From Fidelibacterota bacterium (GTDB taxonomy: Bacteria > Fidelibacterota > Marinisomatia > Marinisomatales > TCS55), in contig JAAZYX010000025.1 of the NCBI GenBank assembly GCA_014239435.1, positions 62,001 through 126,000 of the forward strand: 64,000 bases of DNA. Direction: 5' to 3'. Below are positions 27,340-35,544 of this stretch, one piece after another. How positions within the stretch are numbered: position 1 is the first letter of the stretch; every line of letters begins with the position of its first letter. Position numbers and translations under genes: made by a program. A model generated the notes under the pieces. That model was not told where the DNA came from, did no database searches, and saw only the letters and a list, made by a program, of their open reading frames with translations.

Positions 27340-28446
27340 ATGAAAAAAGATTCTAAATCGCTTTATTATAAAGATTACCTCAAACTAGATGAACTGCTGT
27401 CCAGTCAGTCGCCGAGAAGCAAAGAACTGGGAAAAGAAGCTCATGACGAAACTTTGTTTATAATTGTTCATCAAGTATATGAACTTTGGTTTAAACTGTT
27501 TTTGCACGAACTCGATTTTATTCTAAAGTTATTTCGTGAAAAGGAAGTGGATGAATCCAACATCGGCCGCGGAGTCGAATCTTTAAACAGAATATTAGAA
27601 ATTCAGCAATTGTCCATCCGCCAGATTAGATTGTTGGAGACAATGACCGCTCTTAATTTTCTAGAGTTTCGCGATTTACTTTTTCCTGCGTCAGGCTTTC
27701 AAAGTGTTCAATTCAGGATGATTGAAAATAAATTGGGATTGGATGAAAACATGCGCCTGAAATACGGAAGCAGTTCCTATAAAATGCCGTTAGCGAAACC
27801 CGATGCCTCAGAAGTAACCAAAACTGAAAAAGAGCCTTCCTTATTTAAGCTTGTGGAAGCATGGCTGGAGCGAACGCCATTCCTCGAGTTTAAGAATTTC
27901 TTCTTCTGGGATCAATACAGCGAAGCCGTAAATAACATGCTCGCTGAGGATAAAAGACACATTTCGGAAAATCCGAATTTATCCGCAGATGAAAAAACAT
28001 TCCACCTTAAGGAGTATGCGTCTACGGAAGCAAATTTTGAAGCGATTTTGAATGAAGATGCACATCATGTGCTCGTTCGTGAAGGGCACAGGAGATTATC
28101 TCACAAAGCGACTCAAGCGGCATTACTGATTTTTCTGTACAGGGATCATCCGATTTTGCATTTACCCTTTAAATTTTTATCCAAGTTAATCGATTTGGAC
28201 GAATCATTGACGGCTTGGCGCCAGCAACATGCTTTATTGGCACAGCGAATGATTGGAACCAAAATCGGAACAGGCGGCACAACGGGCAATGTTTATTTAT
28301 CAAAAGCAGCTGAAACACATAAGGTATTTACTGATTTTGCTAACCTGTCAACGTATTTGATTCCCCGATCTGCCTTACCTGATTTACCGGAAAATATCGT
28401 AAAGAATCTCGGATTTTATTATTCACCTGAATCGGATGAGTCCTGA
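27340..28446 (+). CDS. kynA: Tryptophan 2,3-dioxygenase
   Basis: A 368-residue heme dioxygenase opening the indole ring of L-tryptophan to N-formylkynurenine. Family signatures are plain: HDETLFIIVHQVYELWFKLFLHEL (about residues 38-61) for substrate binding, LLETMTALNFLEFRDLLFPASGFQSVQFR, and the heme-ligand region WRQQHALLAQRMIGTKIGTGGTTGNVYL near residue 300. An AAGGTG ribosome site precedes the ATG. It is longer than proteobacterial enzymes (about 280 aa) and resembles the Bacteroidota/eukaryotic length. First gene of a ten-gene kynurenine operon; an upstream inverted repeat may regulate it. Confidence 0.95.
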   Translation: MKKDSKSLYYKDYLKLDELLSSQSPRSKELGKEAHDETLFIIVHQVYELWFKLFLHELDFILKLFREKEVDESNIGRGVESLNRILEIQQLSIRQIRLLETMTALNFLEFRDLLFPASGFQSVQFRMIENKLGLDENMRLKYGSSSYKMPLAKPDASEVTKTEKEPSLFKLVEAWLERTPFLEFKNFFFWDQYSEAVNNMLAEDKRHISENPNLSADEKTFHLKEYASTEANFEAILNEDAHHVLVREGHRRLSHKATQAALLIFLYRDHPILHLPFKFLSKLIDLDESLTAWRQQHALLAQRMIGTKIGTGGTTGNVYLSKAAETHKVFTDFANLSTYLIPRSALPDLPENIVKNLGFYYSPESDES

Positions 28447-29218
28447 ATTGGAATTATCTCTTAAAGGAAAAACTGCGCTTGTCTGCGGTAGTACATCGGG
28501 GATCGGAAAAGCAACCGCTGTCAAGTTGGCGGAATGCGGAGCGCTGGTTACTCTTTTTGCACGAAATCAAGAAAAACTAGACGCAGTTGTTCAGGAATTA
28601 CCCGGCGATGGACACACCAATTTATGTGCGGATTTTGATGATCCTGAAGTTGTAAAAACAGCCGTTGGTGATGTCATAGAAAATGGAAGCACCTTTCACA
28701 TTCTTGTGAACAATTCTGGCGGACCGCCTTCCGGGATATTACTGGATGCATCACCGGAAGATTTTATGACGGCATTTTCACGCCACATTGCCTGCAATCA
28801 GATTTTAACTCAGCAGGTTATACCGGGAATGGTTCAATCAAATTATGGGAGAATCATTAATATCATTTCCACTTCTGTGAAAAAACCCATACAAGGCTTG
28901 GGAGTTTCGAATACCATTCGCGCGGCGGTTGCCAATTGGGCGCGCTCGCTGGCGATGGATGTTGGCGCTGCCGGCATTACCGTAAATAATGTTTTGCCGG
29001 GATACACCGATACAGACAGACTCACATCGCTCATATCATCCAGAGCAAAAGATCAAAATATTTCAGAAGATGATGTCCGCAACGCTATGATTGCCGGCGT
29101 TCCGCTTGGGAGGTTGGCGAAACCTGTGGAACAGGCAAACCTGATAGCGTTTCTTGCCTCGGGTGCAGCATCTTATATTTCCGGGACAAGTATTGCGGTT
29201 GATGGAGGCCGGACGTGA
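28436..29218 (+). CDS. SDR-family protein lacking the YxxxK motif
   Basis: A 260-residue Rossmann protein of the short-chain dehydrogenase superfamily. The cofactor motif G18-STSGIG-24, the NNSGGP segment (92-97) and a Ser (S145) are in place. The catalytic Tyr/Lys pair, expected 13 and 17 residues after S145, reads SNTIR (S158, R162). The VLPGYTDTDRL region after it is normal. This SNxxR subgroup is recurrent in bacteria but poorly characterised. It overlaps kynA by 11 bases and nadC by 4, so it is firmly inside the kynurenine operon. It has no counterpart in the standard pathway; a reductase for 2-aminomuconate or its deaminated product is one guess. Confidence 0.8.
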   Translation: MSPELELSLKGKTALVCGSTSGIGKATAVKLAECGALVTLFARNQEKLDAVVQELPGDGHTNLCADFDDPEVVKTAVGDVIENGSTFHILVNNSGGPPSGILLDASPEDFMTAFSRHIACNQILTQQVIPGMVQSNYGRIINIISTSVKKPIQGLGVSNTIRAAVANWARSLAMDVGAAGITVNNVLPGYTDTDRLTSLISSRAKDQNISEDDVRNAMIAGVPLGRLAKPVEQANLIAFLASGAASYISGTSIAVDGGRT

Positions 29219-30087
29219 GCAAATCTGTGCATGCTTATCCTCAGATTTCCCATTTAGATCCTGCGTACGTTCTTGGGAAAATTTCAGAATTTCGAGCAGA
29301 AGATTTTACCAACGGCGATTTAACAACCACGCTAACGGTAACATCGGGAAACGGATCTGCTGACATAATTTCGAAATCAGATGGGATTTTTTGCGGTGTA
29401 GATGTTTTGCCGTATTGTTTTCCGGAAACGTGTCGTGTTGATTTATCGGTATCGGATGGTATGGAATTGACGGTGGGAATGACCCTTGCGCATATCGCCG
29501 GCCCGACAGATGCTTTATTGGCCAATGAACGACTGGCGCTGAATTTGATTCAGCATTTATGCGGCATTGCCGCGCATGCAAGATCCATCATATCAAAAAA
29601 CATTCCGGAAGGGTTCAAAGTATTGGACACACGCAAGACAACTCCCGGACTTCGGATGTTCGAAAAATATGCCGTAGCCGTTGGCGGCGCTGCCAATCAC
29701 CGTCTGGATTTATCCACCGGAATCTTGATAAAAGACAACCATATACAATCAGCCGGAAGTTTGGAAAATGCCGTAAGCCAAGCAAAGGCTTCCCTTTCAA
29801 ACGGTTCATGGATTGAATTGGAAGTGGATACAATTGAACAATTGCAGGCAGGATTGGATTTAGGAATAACGGCATTTTTACTGGACAATATGAATCCAGA
29901 AACTGTGAAACACGCTGTCTCAATTGTTCGCCGCCGCGATAAAGGGCAATCCATTTTTTTAGAAGCCAGCGGAGGGATCAATCCCGAAACGATAGAAGAA
30001 TTTGCCGCGACAGGAATTGACGCCGTTTCCATGAGTTCTTTGACGTTCGGATCGTCACCCCTTGACATTTCGATGGATTTTCATTGA
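29215..30087 (+). CDS. nadC: Nicotinate-nucleotide pyrophosphorylase (quinolinate phosphoribosyltransferase)
   Basis: A 290-residue enzyme converting quinolinate and PRPP to nicotinate mononucleotide, CO2 and PPi. It starts at GTG 29215, overlapping the SDR stop. Hallmarks: GDLTTTLTV near the N-terminus, ERLALNLIQHLCGIA, LDTRKTTPGLRMFEKYAVAVGGAANHR and LSTGILIKDNHI. In the kynurenine operon it draws off quinolinate formed spontaneously from ACMS, which gives de novo NAD from tryptophan. No nadA or nadB is in the window, so tryptophan may be the main quinolinate source; this would need the rest of the genome. Confidence 0.94.
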   Translation: MSKSVHAYPQISHLDPAYVLGKISEFRAEDFTNGDLTTTLTVTSGNGSADIISKSDGIFCGVDVLPYCFPETCRVDLSVSDGMELTVGMTLAHIAGPTDALLANERLALNLIQHLCGIAAHARSIISKNIPEGFKVLDTRKTTPGLRMFEKYAVAVGGAANHRLDLSTGILIKDNHIQSAGSLENAVSQAKASLSNGSWIELEVDTIEQLQAGLDLGITAFLLDNMNPETVKHAVSIVRRRDKGQSIFLEASGGINPETIEEFAATGIDAVSMSSLTFGSSPLDISMDFH

Positions 30088-31526
30088 TGGAACGCATCAA
30101 CAATTTTATTAATGGCGAATGGCTGGAACCGGTGGGCGGAACCTATCTTGATGTGTTCGAGCCAGCAACAGGAAAGGTGTATTGCGAAGCGGCATCTTCG
30201 GGGAAAGAAGACGTTGATCTTGCAGTACAAGCCGCGAAAATTGCATTTCCGGAATGGGCGGAAACGTCTAAAGAAAGCCGCTCAGAAATTCTGCATGCAA
30301 TCGCCGATGGGATTGAGGCTGAGCTGGATCAACTTGCGGAATATGAATCCCGCGATAATGGGAAGCCGATATGGCTGGCGCATTCCGTAGATATTCCGAG
30401 AGCCATGACCAATTTTCGCGTATTTGCCGATGCCGTAATGGAATTTAAGGGAGACACGTTTTCTTCAGAGGAATTCGGCGAAAATACCATTCATTTGAAT
30501 CCGCTTGGAGTGGTTGGATGTATTTCTCCATGGAATCTACCGCTGTATCTTTTTTCATGGAAAATCGCACCGGCGATCGTCACCGGAAACTGCGTTATCG
30601 GAAAACCCTCGGAACTCACGCCTTACACGGCAAATGAACTTGGAAGAATCTGCAAACAGGCCGGTTTGCCGGATGGCGTATTAAATATAATCCACGGCGA
30701 AGGGAAATTTGCAGGTGCCGCCATCACAGAGCATCCGGACATAAAAGCAATTTCATTTACGGGAGGAACCGAAACAGGCAAAGCTATTAGCAAAACGGCC
30801 GCGCCGTCGTTCAAAAAACTGTCCTTAGAATTGGGAGGAAAAAATCCGAATATAATTTTTGCAGATTGCGATTTTGAGAAAATGATGGAAACAACACTTC
30901 GATCATCCTTTTCAAATCAGGGACAAATTTGTTTATGCGGTTCCAGAATTCTTATTGAAAAACCGCTGTTTAATTCGTTTAAAGATGAATTTATTCAGCG
31001 AACCAAACAGCTCGAGGTTGGTGATCCTAAACGGGATGATTCTCAGCTCAGCGCTGTTGTTTCTGAGGCGCATTTTAACAAGATTATGAAATACATAGGT
31101 CTTGCGAAAAAAGAAGGCGGAACTATCTTGGCAGGCGGAACCCCTGCTGAGATAAACGGCCGGTGTGAAAACGGCTGGTTCATTCAGCCGACCATTATAG
31201 AAGGATTGGGCGTGGATTGTAGAACAAATCAGGAAGAAATTTTTGGACCGGTGGTAAGTTTGATACCGTTTGAATCTGAAGCCGAAGCAATCGGCATGGC
31301 GAATGCAACCGATTATGGTTTGTCAGCATCTATTTGGACAGATGATTCAGAAAAAGCACAGCGGGTTGCCGGCAAGATTGATGCAGGCGTGATATGGCTG
31401 AATTGCTGGATGGTTCGGGATTTGCGAACACCGTTTGGGGGAATGAAGCAATCCGGCCTTGGACGTGAAGGCGGCGTGGAAGCATTGCGGTTTTTTACAG
31501 AAGCAAAAAATGTGTGTATTAAATAA
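30087..31526 (+). CDS. Aldehyde dehydrogenase, probable 2-aminomuconate semialdehyde dehydrogenase
   Basis: A 479-residue NAD-dependent aldehyde dehydrogenase starting at ATG 30087 within the nadC stop (TGATG). Landmarks: LGVVGCISPWNLPLYLF, FTGGTETGKAI, LELGGKNPNIIF with the general base Glu, catalytic Cys282 in NQGQICLCGS, and EEIFGPVV. The C-terminal LNCWMVRDLRTPFGGMKQSG resembles the aminomuconate/hydroxymuconate semialdehyde dehydrogenases. In this operon it should oxidise 2-aminomuconate semialdehyde, the product of the downstream ACMS decarboxylase, to 2-aminomuconate, as NbaE/AmnC do. Confidence 0.88.
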   Translation: MERINNFINGEWLEPVGGTYLDVFEPATGKVYCEAASSGKEDVDLAVQAAKIAFPEWAETSKESRSEILHAIADGIEAELDQLAEYESRDNGKPIWLAHSVDIPRAMTNFRVFADAVMEFKGDTFSSEEFGENTIHLNPLGVVGCISPWNLPLYLFSWKIAPAIVTGNCVIGKPSELTPYTANELGRICKQAGLPDGVLNIIHGEGKFAGAAITEHPDIKAISFTGGTETGKAISKTAAPSFKKLSLELGGKNPNIIFADCDFEKMMETTLRSSFSNQGQICLCGSRILIEKPLFNSFKDEFIQRTKQLEVGDPKRDDSQLSAVVSEAHFNKIMKYIGLAKKEGGTILAGGTPAEINGRCENGWFIQPTIIEGLGVDCRTNQEEIFGPVVSLIPFESEAEAIGMANATDYGLSASIWTDDSEKAQRVAGKIDAGVIWLNCWMVRDLRTPFGGMKQSGLGREGGVEALRFFTEAKNVCIK

Positions 31527-31961
31527 ATGAAGAAAAAATCCATATTTTCAAAAAATGCACCGGATCCTGTCGGGCCCTATCCGCACGCAAAACAAGTTGG
31601 GAATTTTCTATTTGTATCCGGAGCGGGTCCGCGCCAAAAAGGATCGGATTCCATTCCGGGAGTCGAATTGAATGCGGACGGTTCCATCGCATCCTACAAT
31701 TTTGAGGAACAGGCTCATTCCGTGTTGACAAATATAAAAATGATTCTGGAAGATGCCGGAACAAGCATGGAAAATGTTGTAGATGTGACTGCCTTTCTCA
31801 CAAATATGAAAGATGATTTCGGAACATTTAACACGATTTACAAAATGTATTTCAAGGAAGACCAGCCGGCGCGGACTACGGTGGAAGTGACAGCACTTCC
31901 GACTCCGATTGCCATTGAATTGAAATGCATTGCTATTATCAACCCAGTGGAAGGATCATAA
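31527..31961 (+). CDS. RidA-family 2-aminomuconate deaminase
   Basis: A 144-residue RidA/YjgF-fold protein that follows the aldehyde dehydrogenase stop without a gap. Visible family features are the N-terminal PDPVGPYPHAKQVGNFLFVSG, the central EEQAHSVLTNIKMILEDAG and the C-terminal PARTTVEVTALPTPIAIELKCIAI with the conserved Arg/Glu. Its position between aminomuconate semialdehyde dehydrogenase and 3-hydroxyanthranilate dioxygenase genes matches NbaF/AmnD 2-aminomuconate deaminases rather than generic RidA. It would release ammonia and give 4-oxalocrotonate (2-oxohex-3-enedioate). Confidence 0.85.
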   Translation: MKKKSIFSKNAPDPVGPYPHAKQVGNFLFVSGAGPRQKGSDSIPGVELNADGSIASYNFEEQAHSVLTNIKMILEDAGTSMENVVDVTAFLTNMKDDFGTFNTIYKMYFKEDQPARTTVEVTALPTPIAIELKCIAIINPVEGS

Positions 31962-31962
31962 T

Positions 31963-32478
31963 ATGTCTTTACTGCCACCCATTAATTTTAAGCAATGGAT
32001 TGACGAAAATCGGGATTTGTTGAAACCGCCGGTTGGGAATAAATGTGTGTATGAGGATGCTGAATTTATCATTATGGTTGTCGGAGGCCCGAATTCCCGC
32101 AAAGATTATCATTACGATTTAGGGGAAGAATTCTTTTATCAGGTTGAAGGTGATATGCTTTTGAAAATCAAGGATGGTGACGCATTCAAAGATATTCCTA
32201 TTAAGGAAGGCGAAATTTTTCTACTGCCTCCTAAAACGCCGCATTCGCCTCAGCGATTTGAAAATACCGTTGGTCTTGTAATCGAACGCACCAGGAAAGA
32301 AGACGAATTGGATGGATTCCAATGGTATTGCGAAGAATGCGGAAATCTATTATATGAAGAATTTCTGTGGGTTAACGATATCGTGGCTCAGCTTCCGCCT
32401 ATTTTTGACAGGTTTTGGGATAATATGGATCACCGGACATGTAAAGAATGCGGTGAAGTCCAGCATCCGTCCAACTGA
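31963..32478 (+). CDS. nbaC: 3-hydroxyanthranilate 3,4-dioxygenase
   Basis: A 171-residue cupin dioxygenase that opens 3-hydroxyanthranilate to 2-amino-3-carboxymuconate semialdehyde (ACMS). The start is ATG 31963, two bases after the RidA stop (a longer frame reads into that gene). The iron ligands of the family appear at His50, Glu56 and His94 (DYHYDLGEEFFYQ and PPKTPHSPQRFE). A rubredoxin-like second iron site sits at the C-terminus with Cys123/126 (CEEC) and Cys160/163 (CKEC), as in the bacterial enzyme. It occupies the pathway branch point: ACMS either cyclises to quinolinate or is decarboxylated by the next gene product. Confidence 0.94.
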   Translation: MSLLPPINFKQWIDENRDLLKPPVGNKCVYEDAEFIIMVVGGPNSRKDYHYDLGEEFFYQVEGDMLLKIKDGDAFKDIPIKEGEIFLLPPKTPHSPQRFENTVGLVIERTRKEDELDGFQWYCEECGNLLYEEFLWVNDIVAQLPPIFDRFWDNMDHRTCKECGEVQHPSN

Positions 32479-32486
32479 TTCTTTAA

Positions 32487-33503
32487 ATGCTCACGGTTGA
32501 CATTCACACGCATATCCTGCCGGAAACGTGGCCGGATTTAAAAGATCGATATGGGTATGACGGCTGGGTGCAGATAGATCATTTCGGAAATGACAAAGCC
32601 AGATTGATTCGGGATGGACATGTTTTTCGGGAAGTGGAACCTAATTTGTGGGATGCGTCTTTCCGATTGGAAGAATGTGACAAAAAAGGTGTGGATGTAC
32701 AGGTGTTGTCCACGGTGCCTGTCATGTTCAGCTATTGGGCCCAAGCAAAAGATGCTCTCGATTTATCCCGCCTCCTGAATGATGACCTACAAGCAGTTGT
32801 TTCTACAACGCCAAACAGATTTGTCGGACTCGGGACTCTTCCCATGCAGGATACGGATTTTGCGATTCAGGAATTGGAAAGATGCGTAGGCGATTTACAG
32901 CTTCCGGGAATTCAAATCGGCACCAATATAAATGGAAAAAATTTAAGCAATCCTTCATTGTTTCCTGTTTTTGAAGCAGCGTCAGATTTGGGAGCTGCTA
33001 TTTTTATTCATCCGTGGGACATGATGGCAGAAGAGGAAATGCAGCAGTATTGGCTTCCGTGGCTTGTAGGGATGCCGGCGGAAACCAGCCGCGCAATTTG
33101 TTCACTTATCTTTTCCGGAGTGCTGGAAAAACTTCCAAATCTCAGGGTTGCATTTGCGCATGGCGGCGGATCGTTCCCGGCGACTGCGGGAAGAGTGAGC
33201 CACGGATTTAAGGTCCGGCCTGATTTATGCGCTGTTGATAATGCCGTTGATCCGGTAGATTATTTGGGAAAATTTTGGGTGGATTCTCTGGTTCATGATG
33301 CGGATGCATTTGAGTTTCTCCTAAAAAAAGTTGGCGGAAATAATATTATGCTGGGTTCCGATTATCCATTCCCGCTTGGAGAAGATGTGCCGGGCGAATT
33401 GCTACGGTCCATTGACGCAATCTCCGACGAAACGAAACATAAAATTTTCGGGTCTAATGCATTTGATTGGCTGGGAATTTCTTCGGACGGATTTATTGCA
33501 TGA
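32487..33503 (+). CDS. nbaD: 2-amino-3-carboxymuconate-6-semialdehyde decarboxylase (ACMSD)
   Basis: A 338-residue amidohydrolase-superfamily decarboxylase. It opens with VDIHTHILPETWPDL (metal ligands His7 and His9) followed by GYDGWVQIDH, closely ACMSD-like. FIHPWDMM carries the third metal His, FAHGGGSFPATAGR the next conserved His, and MLGSDYPFPLGE the metal-binding Asp. It converts ACMS to 2-aminomuconate semialdehyde, diverting carbon away from quinolinate and NAD. It is placed 8 bases after the dioxygenase gene, and its stop overlaps the cyclase-family gene (ATGA). Confidence 0.94.
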   Translation: MLTVDIHTHILPETWPDLKDRYGYDGWVQIDHFGNDKARLIRDGHVFREVEPNLWDASFRLEECDKKGVDVQVLSTVPVMFSYWAQAKDALDLSRLLNDDLQAVVSTTPNRFVGLGTLPMQDTDFAIQELERCVGDLQLPGIQIGTNINGKNLSNPSLFPVFEAASDLGAAIFIHPWDMMAEEEMQQYWLPWLVGMPAETSRAICSLIFSGVLEKLPNLRVAFAHGGGSFPATAGRVSHGFKVRPDLCAVDNAVDPVDYLGKFWVDSLVHDADAFEFLLKKVGGNNIMLGSDYPFPLGEDVPGELLRSIDAISDETKHKIFGSNAFDWLGISSDGFIA

Positions 33504-34291
33504 ATGTTTCAGTTGAATTGGGAAATAAATCCTATCGGATTTTGACGGATCAGTCATTGGATATTGGAATTTCCCTTGATTTCAACGGATCACAACCGAA
33601 TTTTTTCGGAGTGGAAAAGGCAACCGCAATTGCCTATGAAAATGAAAATGTTGTTGGCGATACGATGAGAGGTGGCGGATGTAATTTTCAGACCGTTCAT
33701 TTTACACCGCAATGCAACGGTACCCACACGGAATGTGTCGGCCATATTGTAAATGAAAATATTTGCATCAGCGATATTCTTCCGGATATTATGATTCCGG
33801 CGACGGTCATTACGGTAAGCCCGGAAACAGATTCAAGCTCAGATGATTTCGTTATTAGTGAATCGCTTATTCAGAGTCACTGGAAAACCGATGCATCCGA
33901 ATTTTGGAATGCGCTGATTATTCGAACACTTCCCAATCCGCCGGAAAAAAAATACAAAACATATGCACCCGATGACATTCCGCCATACATAACACGGGAT
34001 GCTATTTCATACATCAAGAGCAAAGGAACGGATCATGTGTTAGTTGACCTTCCATCCATTGACAGAGCGCAGGACGAAGGGAAATTAAAAGGGCACCATG
34101 AATTTTGGGATGTGGAACAGGGAAAGCACACATTGAATAATACAAACCCTTCCCAAAGAACGATTACAGAAATGATTTTTATTCCCGATGAAATCAGCGA
34201 CGGAAGCTATTTTCTGAATTTGCAGATTGCCGGATTTGCATTGGATTCCGCGCCAAGCCGCCCGATTCTTTATCCGATGGAGACTCTATGA
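33500..34291 (+). CDS. Cyclase-family protein, probable kynurenine formamidase
   Basis: A 263-residue protein starting at ATG 33500 in a 4-base overlap. It belongs to the cyclase/KynB superfamily, whose motif HxGTHxDxPxH binds metal. Here residues 72-82 read CNGTHTECVGH: the first His is Cys72, His76 is kept, the Asp is Glu78, and His82 is kept. It is about 50 residues longer than proteobacterial KynB. It is the only candidate in the operon for hydrolysing N-formylkynurenine to kynurenine and formate, between ACMSD and kynureninase genes. Function by context is strong; the altered ligand set is noteworthy. Confidence 0.78.
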   Translation: MNVSVELGNKSYRILTDQSLDIGISLDFNGSQPNFFGVEKATAIAYENENVVGDTMRGGGCNFQTVHFTPQCNGTHTECVGHIVNENICISDILPDIMIPATVITVSPETDSSSDDFVISESLIQSHWKTDASEFWNALIIRTLPNPPEKKYKTYAPDDIPPYITRDAISYIKSKGTDHVLVDLPSIDRAQDEGKLKGHHEFWDVEQGKHTLNNTNPSQRTITEMIFIPDEISDGSYFLNLQIAGFALDSAPSRPILYPMETL

Positions 34292-35532
34292 TTTATACTG
34301 CAGATCAATCCTTTGCCTTAGCATGTGACGCCGCTGATCCGCTTGCACATCTACGAGATAAATTTTCAATTCCTTTAAAAGATAATGGAAAACCAGTCGT
34401 GTATTTTTGCGGGAATTCCTTGGGGCTTTCGCCAAAAACGGCGTCAGAATTTGTTCATATTGAAATGCAGGCTTGGGCTGAAAAAGGTGTTCTCGGGCAT
34501 GACCGCTGGCGGCCTTTTCATGAAAACCTGACCGAATCAACGGCAAGACTCGTAGGCGCCAAATCGGAAGAAGTGGTAGTCATGAATGCCCTCACAGTGA
34601 ATCTTCATTTTCTGATGGTTTCTTTTTATCAGCCGACAAAATCCCGATATAAAATTGTCATCGAAAAAGGCGCATTTCCATCCGACCAGTACGCGGTAGA
34701 GTCTCATATAATTTTCCACGGGCTTGACCCAAAGGATGCGCTGATTGAATTGGCACCAAGAGATGGTGAACATATCATCAGAACAGACGATATTGAATCC
34801 ACGCTGAAAGCGGGCGGTGATTCTATTGCATTGGTGATGCTTGGCGGTGTGAATTACTACACGGGACACCTGTTTGATTTGGAAGCGATTGCCAAAACAG
34901 CGCATGACATTGGAGCAATGGTTGGATATGATCTCGCTCACGGCGCTGGAAATATTGTATTGAAACTACACGATTGGGATGTGGATTTCGCAGCATGGTG
35001 TTCTTACAAATATCTCTGCGGCGGACCGGGATGTCCGGGAGGCATTTTCATTCATGAGAAGTATGCTGGATTTACCGGCAGCAGGTTTACCGGATGGTGG
35101 GGTCAGAATAAGGAAACACGTTTTTTAATGGAACCGAATTTTACGCCAATCAGTGGAGCGGAAGGATGGCAAATCAGCAATCCGCCGATATTTTCAATGG
35201 CATCTTTGATAGCATCTATGGAAATAATAGATGCCGCAGGTATGGAAGCATTGCGCGAAAAAAGCAAAAAATTAACCGGATATCTTGAATACCTATTGAA
35301 TGAATTGACACCGGAAATTGAAATTATTACATCATCAAAAGCATCGGAACGCGGATGCCAGTTATCCATTTCCATTCCGGAAAACGCACGGGAAATTTTT
35401 GATTCCTTGAGAAAAGATGGATTCATTGTTGACTGGAGAGAACCCCGTGTAATTAGGGTTGCGCCTAAACCTTTGTACAATACTTTTGCGGAAGTCTGGG
35501 ATTTCGTTTCTAAACTTAAATCGCTGATGTAA
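34288..35532 (+). CDS. kynU: Kynureninase
   Basis: A 414-residue PLP enzyme cleaving kynurenine or 3-hydroxykynurenine to (3-hydroxy)anthranilate and alanine. Landmarks: VYFCGNSLGLSPKTA, HDRWRPFHENLTES, MLGGVNYYTGHLFDL, GYDLAHGAGN (PLP-pyridine Asp) and AAWCSYKYLCGGPGCPGG with the Schiff-base Lys, then GWWGQNKETRFLMEP. The ATG overlaps the stop of the formamidase-like gene. With KMO directly downstream, the preferred substrate is probably 3-hydroxykynurenine. Confidence 0.95.
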   Translation: MIYTADQSFALACDAADPLAHLRDKFSIPLKDNGKPVVYFCGNSLGLSPKTASEFVHIEMQAWAEKGVLGHDRWRPFHENLTESTARLVGAKSEEVVVMNALTVNLHFLMVSFYQPTKSRYKIVIEKGAFPSDQYAVESHIIFHGLDPKDALIELAPRDGEHIIRTDDIESTLKAGGDSIALVMLGGVNYYTGHLFDLEAIAKTAHDIGAMVGYDLAHGAGNIVLKLHDWDVDFAAWCSYKYLCGGPGCPGGIFIHEKYAGFTGSRFTGWWGQNKETRFLMEPNFTPISGAEGWQISNPPIFSMASLIASMEIIDAAGMEALREKSKKLTGYLEYLLNELTPEIEIITSSKASERGCQLSISIPENAREIFDSLRKDGFIVDWREPRVIRVAPKPLYNTFAEVWDFVSKLKSLM

Positions 35533-35544
35533 TCTATAAATCTG

